Below, in pieces: positions 10,356 to 21,766 of a stretch of DNA of 64,000 bases. Every line of letters starts with the position of its first letter. Position 1 is the stretch's first letter. The stretch covers positions 29,234,951 through 29,298,950 of the forward strand of contig CM020620.1 in NCBI GenBank assembly GCA_009829735.1. Reading direction: 5' to 3'. Made by a program: the position numbers and the translations under genes. The notes under the pieces are model-generated. The model was not told the origin of the DNA, did not search any database, and saw nothing but the letters and a program-made list of their open reading frames with translations. The stretch is from Pyropia yezoensis. Taxonomy: Eukaryota; Rhodophyta; Bangiophyceae; Bangiales; Bangiaceae.

Positions 10356-11153
10356 CCCGTGCCTGTATCGTTGGACGCCTGCTCCGTGGGATGACTGGGG
10401 GTTTGCAATCTACACTGACGAAAAGAGAAAAACACTTAGGTCGAGTAATTTTTCGGATCAAGTTGTGTGTCCTGCCAGCTGGTCTGTCGACCGACATCGT
10501 AAGGATCCTCTTTTTAGCCCACAGAGCGGATCTTGCAGTGGGGCGGCAGTCGACTAGATGCGGGCTGTGGCAGACAGTGCAAAAATTTCCCAGCTGGCTG
10601 TCAGTAGACTGGCCCAGAGAGATCTCAGCCCCCTTCGCCCATGATTGGGCATCCTCCTCACGATGGGCTTGGTTCAGACTGGGACATGGGCACCAGAGAC
10701 GACGTCTCTGGCACTGGCACAGCTGTCTGGCTACGTCTGCTGGATGGCTAGGAAAGCCGGCTTTGTCTCTCCCATCCAGTCCTCGCCATAGCACTGGAGT
10801 CGACTGCTGTAGCACATTTCCCGATCGCTGCACATCGACTGCTACAGCGTTTTCCTGGACAGCTACACATCAGCTGCTCTAGACCCGCACAGGTACGCCC
10901 CATGCGACCAGAAGGCCACCCACCCCCACGCAGCCACCTACGCACCGGTGCTCCGCCGGCGCTCGCTACGTAGCCCCTCGCCTCACAGCTATGGATGACA
11001 CAGCAAGGTCAGAGCATGCACCTCTCCTCCTCCCACCGACACTGCCGAGGGAACAGCACGCGCACCTCTCCCCTCCCCGCCCCTCCCCCCTCCCCCCCAT
11101 ACCCTCGCCAGTCAAAGGTGCACCCTCATCCCCCTGCTCGCCCACACCACGTG
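10356..11153. other. Intergenic, no gene seen
   Basis: This lies between the 3' end of the GT61-like gene and the 3' end of the convergent coiled-coil gene. It has scattered CAGCTG and CAGACG motifs and a C-rich stretch near 11060-11140. No open frame has convincing content, so it probably holds two 3' untranslated regions. Confidence 0.4.
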
Positions 11154-13198
11154 CTAGGATGATGAACGGGCAGCTGCCGTCAAGACAGCGGCCGCAGCTG
11201 AAGTTGCCGCGAGGCTGGCAGCCACTTCAGAGGCCGCAGCGGCGGCAGCAGTCGCCGCATTGGCCACGGTGGGGCCTGATACGGCCCCATCGGCAACAGC
11301 GCTGTCTGCGCCCGGGGGCACACTTGCGCCAGCTATGCCCAACGCACCACCGGAGGCCGGAAGACGCACCCCAATGGGTCCGCTCGGCCCCGCCCGGTCC
11401 GGATGCACAGCAGTTGTCGGGTAGGGGTCCACTGGCACCACACGGTCCACCACCGCTCGGTTGTCCACTGCCCCGTCAATCAACAGCAAGCCAGCGTGCG
11501 CCTTGCCGTCGTTTTGCCTGATGAGGTAGAAGTGCACGCGGTGGTTCTCGACCATCCAGTGCGGCCTGTGGTTGTCCAGCTTGTAGTTCGGCTTGTGGAA
11601 CTGGCGGATGACTTTGATCAGCTCCAGCCTCACCTGAAGACCAGAAAAACAGGGAGCAGCATACAAACAACACCAGTGGGAGCCAACGTCACAGCAAAAG
11701 GACCACGTCCTTGCCAGCGTTATACAAGTGCTTGTCAGGAGCGACTCTCTTCCCGCACCTCTATCAAAACCCGCACATCACACTCGCCTCGGTGACTCAC
11801 CTTGGTTGAGACGAAAGAAACGTGCCCCAAGAGGGCACGCACGTGTCCCACCTCTCCCACCTCAGCGGCCGCGACGACGAAGTCCGACGCGCACCCCAGA
11901 AGCGTAAAGACGGCAATGACCGCATCCACGAGGCCGGCAAAGCCCTCCGGTGTCCTCAGGTACTTGTCCGCGTTCAGCCACGCGACGGCGGAGGGTACCG
12001 CCTCTGCTGCGTCTGACGAAAACCCCACCCGCTCTTTCCATGCCGCAACGGCGGCCTCCCCCAGCTGCGACATAAACGTCGCCCGCCGGTCGTTGAACAT
12101 CTTGACAACGGGGGTCGACTTGGTCGACGCGCGGCTCGGTGCTTGGTCCTTGGTGGAGCAGCGGGTGGTCTCCCGCTTACCGCTGACCCTCTCAATCGCC
12201 TCCGCTGTAGACAAGCCCAGGGTGCTCGACACCACGGAGTGGATGCGCTCCAAGGCCTCCGCGGTGCCCAGCCACACCCCCGCAGTTGTAGCCGCCTCGC
12301 TGAACGTCTTCCCCAGCGCGTCCGCGTAAGCTTGGCGGCATTGCGCCAGCTCCCGCTCGGCAAGGTTGCGCGCCTCTGGCGTCCCGCCCTTGACGGCGGC
12401 CGTCAACTGCTCCACCGCTGACACCAATACCTTCTGCTCCTTGAGTACCTCCTGCAGGGTGCTGTTGCTGAGCTTGAGCTCCCGCTGCACGGCCTCGTAC
12501 TTGTCGGCGGAGGAGTTGACCTCCGAGCGAGATGCAGCAAGCGAGCCCGCAACGCCGCGGCTGTGCAGCAGCAGCTCCGTCACACCCTTGGCCAGGTTCG
12601 TCCAGAAGGTGGTTCCCGGCTGACCAGCTGCACCTCCCGCTGCCAAACCTCCGTTAGTGGACGGTGGCGCGGCTGGGCCGGGGCCCGATGGCGTGGTCGC
12701 CGTGGCAGCCGAACGTCGGAGACCCGCCTCCGCGGGAGGAGGGACAGAAGCAGCCCCAGGATGCGTCGCAGGCACAGGTGTAGAAGCAGGGGGTAGTGCC
12801 TCTTGAGCACTGGCAGCCGGCGCAGGCAGGGGAACAGAGGGGGGGGGGTGCGGCACCGCCAGGGGTACAGGTGGAGGTGTGGGTGTGGTTGAGGAGGGCG
12901 CCGATGCAGGGGCGCGTGGGATGGCGGTGGGTGGAACCGGTACAGGCGGTGCCGTCAAACAAGCAGCTGGGGCCAAACCATCAGCGTGCCTGTCCGGCGT
13001 GTGGAACGCACTCCCTGGGCGAGCGCGGTGTAGCCCAGCCAAGGCGGCCTCCATGGGGCTGGCCACGGGTTTGGTTGCAGCCTTCGCGGTAGGCGCCTTG
13101 CTCCGGGGCACTCGACGACGAACGACCGCCCCCGCCGGAGCAGTTGCCCGGGCAGCCGCGGCTTGAGCTGCCGCTGAGCCCTGCCGTGATGCCGTCAT
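11154..13198 (-). CDS. Unknown Pro-rich coiled-coil protein, two exons
   Basis: Exon 1 (13198-11801) starts at ATG 13198 and encodes an Ala/Arg-rich start, a long Pro-rich linker, and a helical coiled-coil segment (SADKYEAVQRELKLSNSTLQ and following). A compact C-terminal region ends FVSTK. The intron (11800-11634, 167 bp) has donor GTGAGT and acceptor TCTTCAG. Exon 2 continues in frame with VRLELIKVIRQFHKPNYKLD and a histidine/tyrosine-rich region, then an Ala-rich tail, stop at 11154. Junction phase 0 keeps both frames open, which strongly supports the splice. The frame is open upstream of 13198, but that part looks like untranslated sequence. Product not recognised; the coiled coil suggests a structural or interaction role. 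Confidence 0.6.
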
Positions 13199-13818
13199 CG
13201 AGAGCCGGTGATGATGAAGACGCCACCTGCGCCGGGGAGGAGAGGATGAGCGAGGGGCGGTGCGCACGTCGTCCACAGTTGCCACCGGCGGCCGCAGTTG
13301 GTGCGCTGGCGCCACCTCCCGACACGATAGACCAGCTCCGAGGGCCCGCCAACACGAGGGAACAGCTCCGAGCTCCGCAGGCGGGGGCTGGTTGCGGGCA
13401 ACGTCCCGCCCATCCACCGCCGGTCCAGCAAAGGCTGCGCAGCACAGGAGGGGGGCGCACCGCACAAACGCGGTACACAACCGAGCCACCCCGGCGGAGG
13501 CCACGCTGGCAGTGCGGGCACAGCGCGGCGCAGCGCGCCAGCGCAGCGCGCCAAATTCAACTGCGTCGGTTGTCAGCCGACGCTCGGCAGTGCGCCAGCT
13601 GGTCACTGTCCCAAGCACTCACGTGTCGGAATTGGTTCCCTGAGCACGCGTGCCCCAGAAACTGGCATCCAATTAAAGTGGCCCGCCCAAAAATGCGACT
13701 CGCGAACAAGACGGGCGGCCTGCCAGAACGAACCAGGACCAGGCACCTCCATTCTAAGCGAGGAGTCTCCTGGGCAGCAGCGACGTGTACAGCGACGCAT
13801 GGATCAAAGCTATGGAAG

Positions 13819-14045
13819 CTGCGCGTGGCCGCCCGACTGCGGTGGGGAGGAACTCAATAGCTGCACACGCTTTGACATTGTGCTGAAGCTGTCGCCGCCA
13901 CCGTTGCCGCCACCGCTGCCACCTGCCGAGCTGTGCGCCATAGCCCCCACGCACGCACCTCCCCCCGCCTCCCTCCACCCGCACTAGACGCAGCACCACT
14001 ACCATAGCCGCCACTACAGCCACGTCCACCGCCGCCACCACAGCG
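13819..14045 (+). repeat. Left arm of a long inverted duplication
   Basis: The sequence from CTGCGCGTGGCCG through GTGGGGAGGAACTCAAT, GTGCTGAAGCTGTCGCCG and CACTACCATAGCCGCCACTA matches, in reverse orientation, the sequence at about 22239-22030. The match is imperfect but continuous over ~200 bp. The two arms enclose ~8 kb containing the Plavaka-like transposase gene. Confidence 0.7.
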
Positions 14046-14135
14046 GCTACCGCCACTGACACTGCCGCCGCCCCCGTCGCCGCCGCCACCGCCGCCCCCG
14101 TCGCCGCCGCCGCCGCCGCGGCGGCTGCCGTGTCG

Positions 14136-15167
14136 CTACGTTTCTAGCAGGGGCAGTGGGACGAGAGGCAGTCCCGCCGCACCAGCCCGCTCCGCCCCCA
14201 GCGGCTGAAATCCAGCTGCGCCCGGCGGCGGCGGTCGTTCCCCGCCGCCGCCGCCGCCCCCCCCGCACCCGGCGGCGAGCAGCCGCGCCAGCGCTGGTTC
14301 TGCTAGCGACAGCGTGCAGCGGAGCGCGACGGCGGTGGTGGTGCGGATGGTGAGCTCGTGCACCCGCCCGGTCGTCGCGGCGCCGCCGGCGAGGTCGGTG
14401 GTGCGGGTGTAGACGCGGCGGACCTTGGTCACCACCGCCCCCGCGCAGCCCCCCGCCGCCGCCAACACGGCGGCGGCGGCCGCGGCCGCGGTAGACGTGG
14501 TCGACGCTGCAGGGGCGGTGGCGGCGGCGGCGGCGACGCCCCCCCCCCCGCCGCCACCACGCCCGGGGAGATGAAAAAGATGGGCGCCTCGGCGACGGCG
14601 ACGCCCAGCCGCTGGCCGGCCCCCCCCCCCCAACGCGAGGCCATACATGGCGTCAAAGTCGACCTTCATGCGCCCGCGGGGCGCGATGGCGTCGGCCCGG
14701 TCGGGCCCCACCACCCAGTCGTATTGGAGCTTGCGGCGGCGAGGCCCGCGTCGTCGCCCGCGACGGACCAGCCGCCGATGCGAAGGGTGGCGGAGCGGAG
14801 GGTGGTCGAGGGGGGGACGCGCTCCCCGCCGCTGCCGACGGGTGGAGGGGGGGGGGGGTTTGCAAAGGTGGCGGCAGAGGGCAGGGACGGGATGGGGAGG
14901 GGGAAGGGGAGGGGGGGGTGGGGGGGAAGACCCGCCGCCGCAGCCGCCCGCGGCCGCCACCGATGCCGCCGCGGCGGGCGGCGGCAGGTGGGGGTGATGG
15001 GGGGGCAGCACGGGGGGTGGCGCATCCCCCCCGCGCGCCGCCACCGCCGCCAGGGCGGCCGCCGGCAGCGGCGGCGGTGGCGGCGGCGGCGGCGGCGGCT
15101 GCGGCAGCAGATGCGTGAGGAGCACCCTCAGCGGCAGCGCCGCCATCCCCGGCGACGCGAGCGCCAT
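14136..15167 (-). CDS. Possible Ala/Gly/Pro-rich protein (tentative)
   Basis: A minus-strand frame of 343 codons ends at 14136. Most of it is low complexity, but two parts look like ordinary protein: LQYDWVVGPDRADAIAPRGR and following (residues ~145-175), and VTKVRRVYTRTTDLAGGAAT plus VHELTIRTTTAVALRCTLSL near the C-terminus. The frame is open further upstream too. The structured segments argue for a real gene, perhaps with frame errors at the G and C runs. The plus strand is also open throughout, so this is weak. Family unknown. Confidence 0.3.
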   Translation of the reverse strand: MALASPGMAALPLRVLLTHLLPQPPPPPPPPPPLPAAALAAVAARGGDAPPPVLPPHHPHLPPPAAAASVAAAGGCGGGSSPPPPPPLPPPHPVPALCRHLCKPPPPSTRRQRRGARPPLDHPPLRHPSHRRLVRRGRRRGPRRRKLQYDWVVGPDRADAIAPRGRMKVDFDAMYGLALGGGGRPAAGRRRRRGAHLFHLPGRGGGGGGGVAAAAATAPAASTTSTAAAAAAAVLAAAGGCAGAVVTKVRRVYTRTTDLAGGAATTGRVHELTIRTTTAVALRCTLSLAEPALARLLAAGCGGGGGGGGERPPPPGAAGFQPLGAERAGAAGLPLVPLPLLET

Positions 15168-15523
15168 CGTGGGCGTGAGGCGCGTGACGGGTGCGGCGGT
15201 AGGCGCGCGGTGGCCGTCGCAGGCGGGCGTGGCGGCCGCTGCCGCTGCCGCCGCCGCCCCCGCAGCCGCCGGGCGCGACGAAGACGACGCGCCGGAGGCG
15301 GCGGTGGTGGGTGCGGCGGTCTAGCCGCCGCGCCCCCCGCGGACGGCGGCGGGGGGGTTGCAGGAGGGGACCCCTCCGGCAGGGGCGACCGGCGTGCCGG
15401 CAGCGGCGGGAAGAGGGCACCCGCGTGCGGCGCAGCGGGGGTGGTGGTGGGGCCGCGGCCGTGGGGGGGGGGGGTTATGCCCGACGACGACGCGTCGGAC
15501 GCGTCTGCGGGTGGCCACGCCGG

Positions 15524-15524
<1 letters not shown>

Positions 15525-15573
<49 letters not shown>

Positions 15574-15643
15574 CGCCGCCGCCGCCCGCTCCCCCCACAA
15601 GCTGTCGAGGAGGCGGCACCCCTTCCCCTCCCCCCCCCCCGCC

Positions 15644-15709
<66 letters not shown>

Positions 15710-15781
15710 ACACCTCCCCCCACAAGCTGTCGAGGAGGCGGCACCCCTTCCCCTCCCCCCCCCCGCCGTTGCCGCCGCCGC

Positions 15782-15824
<43 letters not shown>

Positions 15825-15935
15825 CGCCGCCGCCGCCCCCCCCCCCACAAGCTGTCGAGGAGGCGGCACCTTTTCCCCTCCCCCCCCCCCGCCGGCGCCG
15901 CCGCCGCCGCCGCCGCCGCCGCTGCCGTCGCGTCT
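15525..15935. repeat. 126-bp minisatellite built on CCG triplets
   Basis: The block ACAAGCTGTCGAGGAGGCGG recurs near 15597, 15722 and 15847, about every 126 bp. The spacers are long (CCG)n runs followed by CCCTTCCCCTCCCCCCCCC. Pure triplet runs reach ~18 units. Open frames on both strands (poly-Pro, poly-Ala, poly-Arg, poly-Gly) are trivial results of the triplet repeat. Confidence 0.9.
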
Positions 15936-16154
15936 GTGACGATCCCCACGTCGCCCGCCGCGTCGCCGCCGCCCGTATCGGACGGCGCCTCAACGGGGGA
16001 CGCCCACGACTCGAGGCCCTGCCTGGTAACGGCCCACTCAAACACAGCACTCAGCACCAGCAGCCGCGCGTCGCCGGTGGACGTGACGTCCTCAGCGTGG
16101 CCGGAGTGGTGCAGACCAGCGCCAGCCGGAGCCTGGCCCACGTCAACTTGGTCG

Positions 16155-19100
16155 TTAAGCAGCACACGCAGCCTTGTGCTCGTTTTCCTGCGCGAGACGA
16201 AGGCGCTGTGCGCGCTGCTGTGCGGGGGTGGTAGACTTGAACAGCTTGTTGTCCAGGAAGAATGCGTCGCGAATACCAGCGCGCACGGTGCCGGCCTGGA
16301 CGACAGGCAATACGGGCTCACCGAGCAAAGCAAACAACTCCACGTCTGGAACGACGTGCACAACGCGCAGCACGTTGTCTACAGGAACTGCCTCCAAAGA
16401 CGGCCACTCCGCTGCGTCGTCGTCAAACGCCCACTGCAGGCGTTGGTAGCCAGCAGCTGCAAAAGGAGAGTCAGGAAGTGGATCTGCGCGCCTCAGGCGC
16501 TGCACAACCGCACAGGGTCCGAGGATACCAGAGGCCCCACCAGAAATGATGAGCCGTACCTGGCCGTAAAGGGCTTCTCCGCCTGCAGCTCCCCGGTACA
16601 GGACGCAGTCAAGCCACGGTGCGTTGTAGTAGTCTTCCGCCGACCGCATCAGCTCACCGAACCGGAGCGCCTGCCATTCGTACGTGGCCGTGAAGTGCGT
16701 GGCGGTCAGCATACTGACGGTCGCATACGCTGGCACTCCAAGCACGTGCGCGAGTGCAGCGAGCCCAGGGCGCTTGGCCAAGAGTTCCACCGCCACACTT
16801 ACACCGCCCGTGGCGCGCACGCCCGCGTCGCGTGCCGTCGTGTCCGTAGCCCGGCACTCCTCAGCGGAAGACGCGTCACTGGAGCTCGACGAGTCCGTGT
16901 CCGAGCTGTAACCGATGTGGGAGGAGTCGTCAATCGGCCCCGCCTCCACAATCTTGAGTGCCGCCAACTTTCTCCGCTCTTCCTTCAGGATGTTGCGCGA
17001 CTGCACCTCCCGCAGAAGCTGGCGACCCACCGACGCCGCATGGCGATTGGTCTTCTTGTAGCCGGCCTTCTCGTCCTTGTGCGTCTGCTCGTTGGGCGAG
17101 GTGTCCGCCATGGAAAAGTCCTCACGAAGCTCGATCTCCTCCGCCGCGTGGCACAGCACCTCATGCAGCTTGCTGGACCGCTTCCGCCCAAAAAGGGGCT
17201 CGACCATCCCGATGACAAAGTCATGCGCCTGCTTCATGACCTGAGCGACGCGGACAGCACGGGGGGCGAGCTCATTCGGCTGGTTGTAGCCGTGCCAGTC
17301 GTTCATCAGTTGCCCAAACGCCAGCATAGTACTCGTGACGGCGTCTTGCGGCAGCATATCCCCGAAGCGCTGGAAGTACGGCTCCCAGTTGTATTCGGAA
17401 AGACCCTCCTTGGAGCCGTCCGGCCCGGCCGATGCGATGGCCGCTGACGTCAAAGGCTCCTCCGCGCTGCCGCTACTCAGCCCCGTGCGCGTCTTCGTCG
17501 CCCTCGGCGGCTTGATCGCGGTGACGTCTCGCAATACGCTCCTTGGCTGCCACCTTGACGGCATGCCAGTTGGCCGGACCAAACAGCCCCGCCACCATGA
17601 AGCCGTACACCGCTGCCCCGGCGCGCAGCTGGGCGCCTGTAAATGTAGCCTGCANNNNNNNNNNNNNNNNNNNNNNNNNNNNNNNNNNNNNNNNNNNNNN
17701 NNNNNNNNNNNNNNNNNNNNNNNNNNNNNNNNNNNNNNNNNNNNNNNNNNNNNNNNNNNNNNNNNNNNNNNNNNNNNNNNNNNNNNNNNNNNNNNNNNNN
17801 NNNNNNNNNNNNNNNNNNNNNNNNNNNNNNNNNNNNNNNNNNNNNNNNNNNNNNNNNNNNNNNNNNNNNNNNNNNNNNNNNNNNNNNNNNNNNNNNNNNN
17901 NNNNNNNNNNNNNNNNNNNNNNNNNNNNNNNNNNNNNNNNNNNNNNNNNNNNNNNNNNNNNNNNNNNNNNNNNNNNNNNNNNNNNNNNNNNNNNNNNNNN
18001 NNNNNNNNNNNNNNNNNNNNNNNNNNNNNNNNNNNNNNNNNNNNNNNNNNNNNNNNNNNNNNNNNNNNNNNNNNNNNNNNNNNNNNNNNNNNNNNNNNNN
18101 NNNNNNNNNNNNNNNNNNNNNNNNNNNNNNNNNNNNNNNNNNNNNNNNNNNNNNCCGCTCGCACAGACGATCGTGCTCCATCTTGCTGCCACGCACGGCA
18201 CTCGCCGACAATGCCCGCGCCGTCATCTGGTCCACGACGGTCGCCACAGCACCACGCCGCTCGGCCAGAAGTGCGGTGGCGCTGCATGCCACATCCACCT
18301 TGACTAAGCAAGAGGAGCACAAATGCATGCAGCCGACCCCCACGCAAGCACAGCACGATGCGCTTCTCTGGGTAGTCCGCACTGTAGCACACCATGCGCG
18401 GGAAAGCGAGCCACATCCCCAGATCCCCCCCCAGGTCCACGCGCACACCATCGTGGCTCGCCTTGAATAGGTTGTCCAGCGTGAGAAACATCGCCCTCTG
18501 CAGCAGCTCCCGTCGGGCTACCTTCGCGCGCTCACTGCCACCACGGCCCAGCTGGGCCATCACTTGCGGAAAGTTGCCCGCAGACAGCCACTCGCGCGGA
18601 AGGTCCGCCGGCAGAAACTCGGCAGCGATGCGCAACGGATGGGAAGAGGCTGCCCCCGAGTTGGGCAGCGTGCAGCCATCGGAGAAAAGGGAGAACGGCA
18701 ACACAAACGCCCTGTCGCCGTGGACCTTCCGCACTTCCGCCTCGTACATCTCGAAGATCCCACCACGGGATGGGCCCACGAGCACTTTTGGGGCACCAGC
18801 AGCTGCAGGCGTGAAGAGGTGCTTGACTGGTGCATCTCGTAATACCTGCAGCAACAGCGCCAGCGGGTCGCGATGCATGTAGTCGTAGCGGCCACTGAGA
18901 GACGGCAACGAAGTCTCCATCCAGCCCGCCAAGTAGACAAGCCGCTCCTGCTCATTCTTGACCGCCGTGGAGAAAGAAGATGGCGACTTGAAGGCCGCCT
19001 TCATGACAGCGGCAGCCGACCTTTGGGGAGCGTGCCCACCGTCTGGGGTACCGGTCATCAGCCGCCAGAGGCTCCGGTTGGCAGACGCGGGAGAGCCTGT

Positions 19101-19607
19101 CCGGGTAGACAGCGTGGCGTGAAACAGCACCCCGCGCAGGAAAGGGGAAGTAAACCTCTGTGGTCGGCCGACGCTGCTCATGAACATGGGCTTGGTGCCT
19201 GCCCTGTCGTCGAACGCCTCATACAGCTCCCGCACTCGCGCGCAGACGCTCAGGCCGCTCCCGGCGACCGCAGGGTGCGCGGGGCACGGAAAGACCTCAT
19301 CTTCAGCGTCCCCTGGCTTGCCAATGTCGCCATCACCTGCGCCGACACCCAATCCCCCAGCATCAACACCAGACGGAGGGTGTGCAGCAATCGACGCCCC
19401 TCCTTCGTCGAGAGTCCCCCCCACGATTGGTAGCGCACTGGGGTCGACGCCACCCTCTGGACCGCCGGCGCCATGCAGTAATATCGGAGTAGGGAAGACA
19501 AGCGGAGCCCCAGCGTGACTGCGGCGTACGTGGCGCTGACAAGTGCGCGCCCTGGCAAAGGACCTGCTGCAGTGGGGGCACAGAAATGACGCCACCTGGT
19601 CCAGCAT
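16155..19607 (-). pseudogene. Plavaka-like (CACTA-superfamily) transposase with N-terminal zinc finger, frame-broken and gapped
   Basis: ATG at 19607 opens a protein whose first residues form a C2H2 finger (FLCPHCSRSFARARTCQRHV and RRSH: CX2C-X12-HX4H). Around residues 290-360 is PFSLFSDGCTLPNSGAASSH, resembling the first catalytic Asp region (SDGT-type) of Plavaka/CACTA transposases. Further on is RMVCYSADYPEKRIVLCLRG, resembling their Y-ADYPE block. In that family a CPxC knuckle follows; here it is found only after a 1-nt frame change near 18335 (GCMHLCSSCLVKVD). A 500-N gap then removes the centre. Beyond the gap the frame resumes with SKLHEVLCHAAEEIELREDF, TSPNEQTHKDEKAGYKKTNR and a Ser-rich acidic linker, to a stop at 16155. 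A third frame is open just after the gap, so more than one break or an intron exists. Family call is from motif memory. Confidence 0.5.
17655..18154. other. Assembly gap (500 N)
   Basis: Exactly 500 N, the conventional size for a scaffold gap of unknown length. It removes the centre of the transposase-like gene, so neither its length nor its frame across the gap is known. Confidence 0.99.
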
Positions 19608-19829
19608 GCTGCACTGGTAGCCCGCTCGCTCAAAAGACGCAGCGTGTTGTAGCGAGGGAGAAAGGATTGGGGGGGGAGGCTACACCAGCGGGTACCACCG
19701 TCGCGCTGTCACCGCCGGGATGGCACACCGTCGACCGGCCGTCGTGTCGTCGCACCTGGTGGTGGGCGACGAGCCCAGCCGCGTGGCGCAGTCGACGTGG
19801 GTATGATGCAGCGTGTTGCGCACGAAGGA
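19608..19829. other. Upstream flank of the transposase-like gene
   Basis: A short spacer between the start codon at 19607 and the tandem array. No distinct promoter element was identified. Confidence 0.3.
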
Positions 19830-20600
19830 GACCGCGGGGGGGGGGAGGGCGCTGCCCGCGCCGCTGTTGGCACCGCCGCACAGCCACCGCCGAGGGCGGA
19901 CACGACCGCCCGGCCAACGTGCCACGCAACCCGCCGGTGGCCTACGCGCGTTGTTCGGGCAGAGTCGCGCCGCCACTGTCGCTGCCTGCGCCGCTGTCAC
20001 CACCACAGCGCTGCCACAGCCGGGGAGATGAGAGACCGCGGGGGGGGGGGGAGGGCGCTGCCAGCGCCGCTATCGGCACCGCCGCGCAGCCACCGCCGGG
20101 GGCGGACACCACCGCCCGGCCGACGTGCCACGCAACCCGCCGGTGGCCAACGTGCGTTGATGTGGCAGGGTCGCGCCGCCGCCGGCGCTGCCCGCGCCGC
20201 TGCTACCGCCGCCGCACAGCCACCGCCGGGGGCGGACACCACCGCCCGGCCGACGTGCCACGCAACCCGCCGGTTGCCAACGCGCGTTGTTGGGGTGGGG
20301 TCGCACCGCCGCCGGCGCTGTCCGCGCCGCTGCTACCGCCGCCGCACAGCCACCGCCGGGGGCGGACACCACCGCCCGGCCGACGTGCCACGCAACCCGC
20401 CGGTTGCCAACGCGCGTTGTTGGGGTGGGGTCGCGCCGCCGCCGGCGCTGTCCGCGCCGCTGCTACCGCCGCCGCACAGCCACCGCCGGGGGCGGACACC
20501 ACCGCCCGGCCGACGTGCCACGCAACCCGCCGGTGGCCAACGTGCGTTGTTGTGGCAGGGTCGCGCCGCCGCTGGCGCTGCCCGCGCCGATGTCGCCACC
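19830..20600. repeat. Tandem array of ~130-bp GC-rich units
   Basis: GGGGGCGGACACCACCGCCC recurs at about 20099, 20229, 20359 and 20489, a regular 130 bp period. A more diverged copy lies near 19893. Each unit also carries CGACGTGCCACGCAACCCGC and GTTGCCAACGCGCGTTGTTG. Arg/Pro-rich open frames on both strands come from the repeat itself. Confidence 0.9.
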
Positions 20601-21759
20601 GCCGGCCCCTGTTGTGGGAGGGCTTTTATAAAGAGGAAGAGGTAAAGTACGCTTCGGGTCCGTCTCCGCCGCCGCAGCGGCCGCCTATGATTGGATCGAG
20701 GGAAGGCGGGGGACGTGCCGGCGGCCGTCGGGGGTAGCAGACGTGGCCGCGGCCGTGGAAGCAGCGGCCGTGGCCGCACCGCGACAGCTGCGCATAGCTG
20801 GGTCAGTGCGGGGGCAGAAGACGTGGCGGCGGCTGCCGGAGCTAGCGAGCTGTAGGGCAGCCCACGGGCTTCAGCGGGGCATGCCCCACGACCCTGTCAC
20901 GGGTGGCTCGTTGGGCACGGCAGGGCGCGGGACGCACGGAGCGGCCCCTTGTGGAGCTTGCGTCAGCGGCCGCGGGGGCAACGGTTGAGGCCCCTGGTTG
21001 GCAGCGGTCGCGGCCGCTCGGGCAACGACCGACGGCAGGTGCAGCTGCTGTGCGCTGCAATGGCAGCTGCTGCGTGGCGGCTCCCACAGCGGGCAGGCAA
21101 CCCTAGGCGAATTCCGATCTGCAGCTGCCAGTTGCGTGCCGGTCTCCCAGGGGGGGGGGGGGGGGGGCTACTTATGTGACTCTAATTCGGTCCCGGTGCA
21201 GTCGTTGGGCGAACGGGGGCCACGCAGGCGACCGGCCACCGCGACAACCCACCAGCCGAACTGTGCTTGCGAGGTCGCCCGCTTCTCCTGCCAGCGGGCT
21301 GAACCGCTCTGTCCTTGACGGACGCCCGACGATGAACAGGTGGTGGGAGTGTGAGGCGCTTACGCTCAACCGCGTACGGAGCTCCACCCACTTCGCTTCT
21401 TGGCCGCCCTCCGCATGCTGTGAACCTGTCCACCCTCAGGCTCACATGGCTGGTTCTGGCCGGTGCGCCCCTACCTCCACCTGCGGAGAAAGAGGCGAGA
21501 AGCGTGGAGAGAGTGGCGTCTCACCGTACCCCTTCGCCGCGCCCGCATTGCCCCCATGCAGCACCCACTCTGTGGGGAGCCCCACCTCCAGCACAGCCGC
21601 AAATGCAGCGGCGGTCGGACAGCCAGCCGCAGCGGACCCCCCCTCCTCCAAGTCGGCAGCTGTCTGCGCCCCCGCTGGCTGCGGTGAACCAAGGCGGCGG
21701 CGACGGCAGACCTGTCTGTGGCGGTGGCGGAGGTGGAGACGGCGGTGGTCGTGGCAGCA
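20601..21759. other. GC-rich spacer, no gene seen
   Basis: Short open frames on both strands lack recognisable content. The region contains GCAGCTGC and GGCCGCGGCC palindromes and a G run near 21150-21167. Confidence 0.35.
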
Positions 21760-21766
21760 GGGGCGG

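Noticed and set aside
15128-16363. 411-codon minus ORF overlapping the CCG minisatellite
   Set aside because: Mostly poly-Gly and poly-Arg from the triplets, and its upstream part is the complement of the transposase-like gene's 3' end in another frame.
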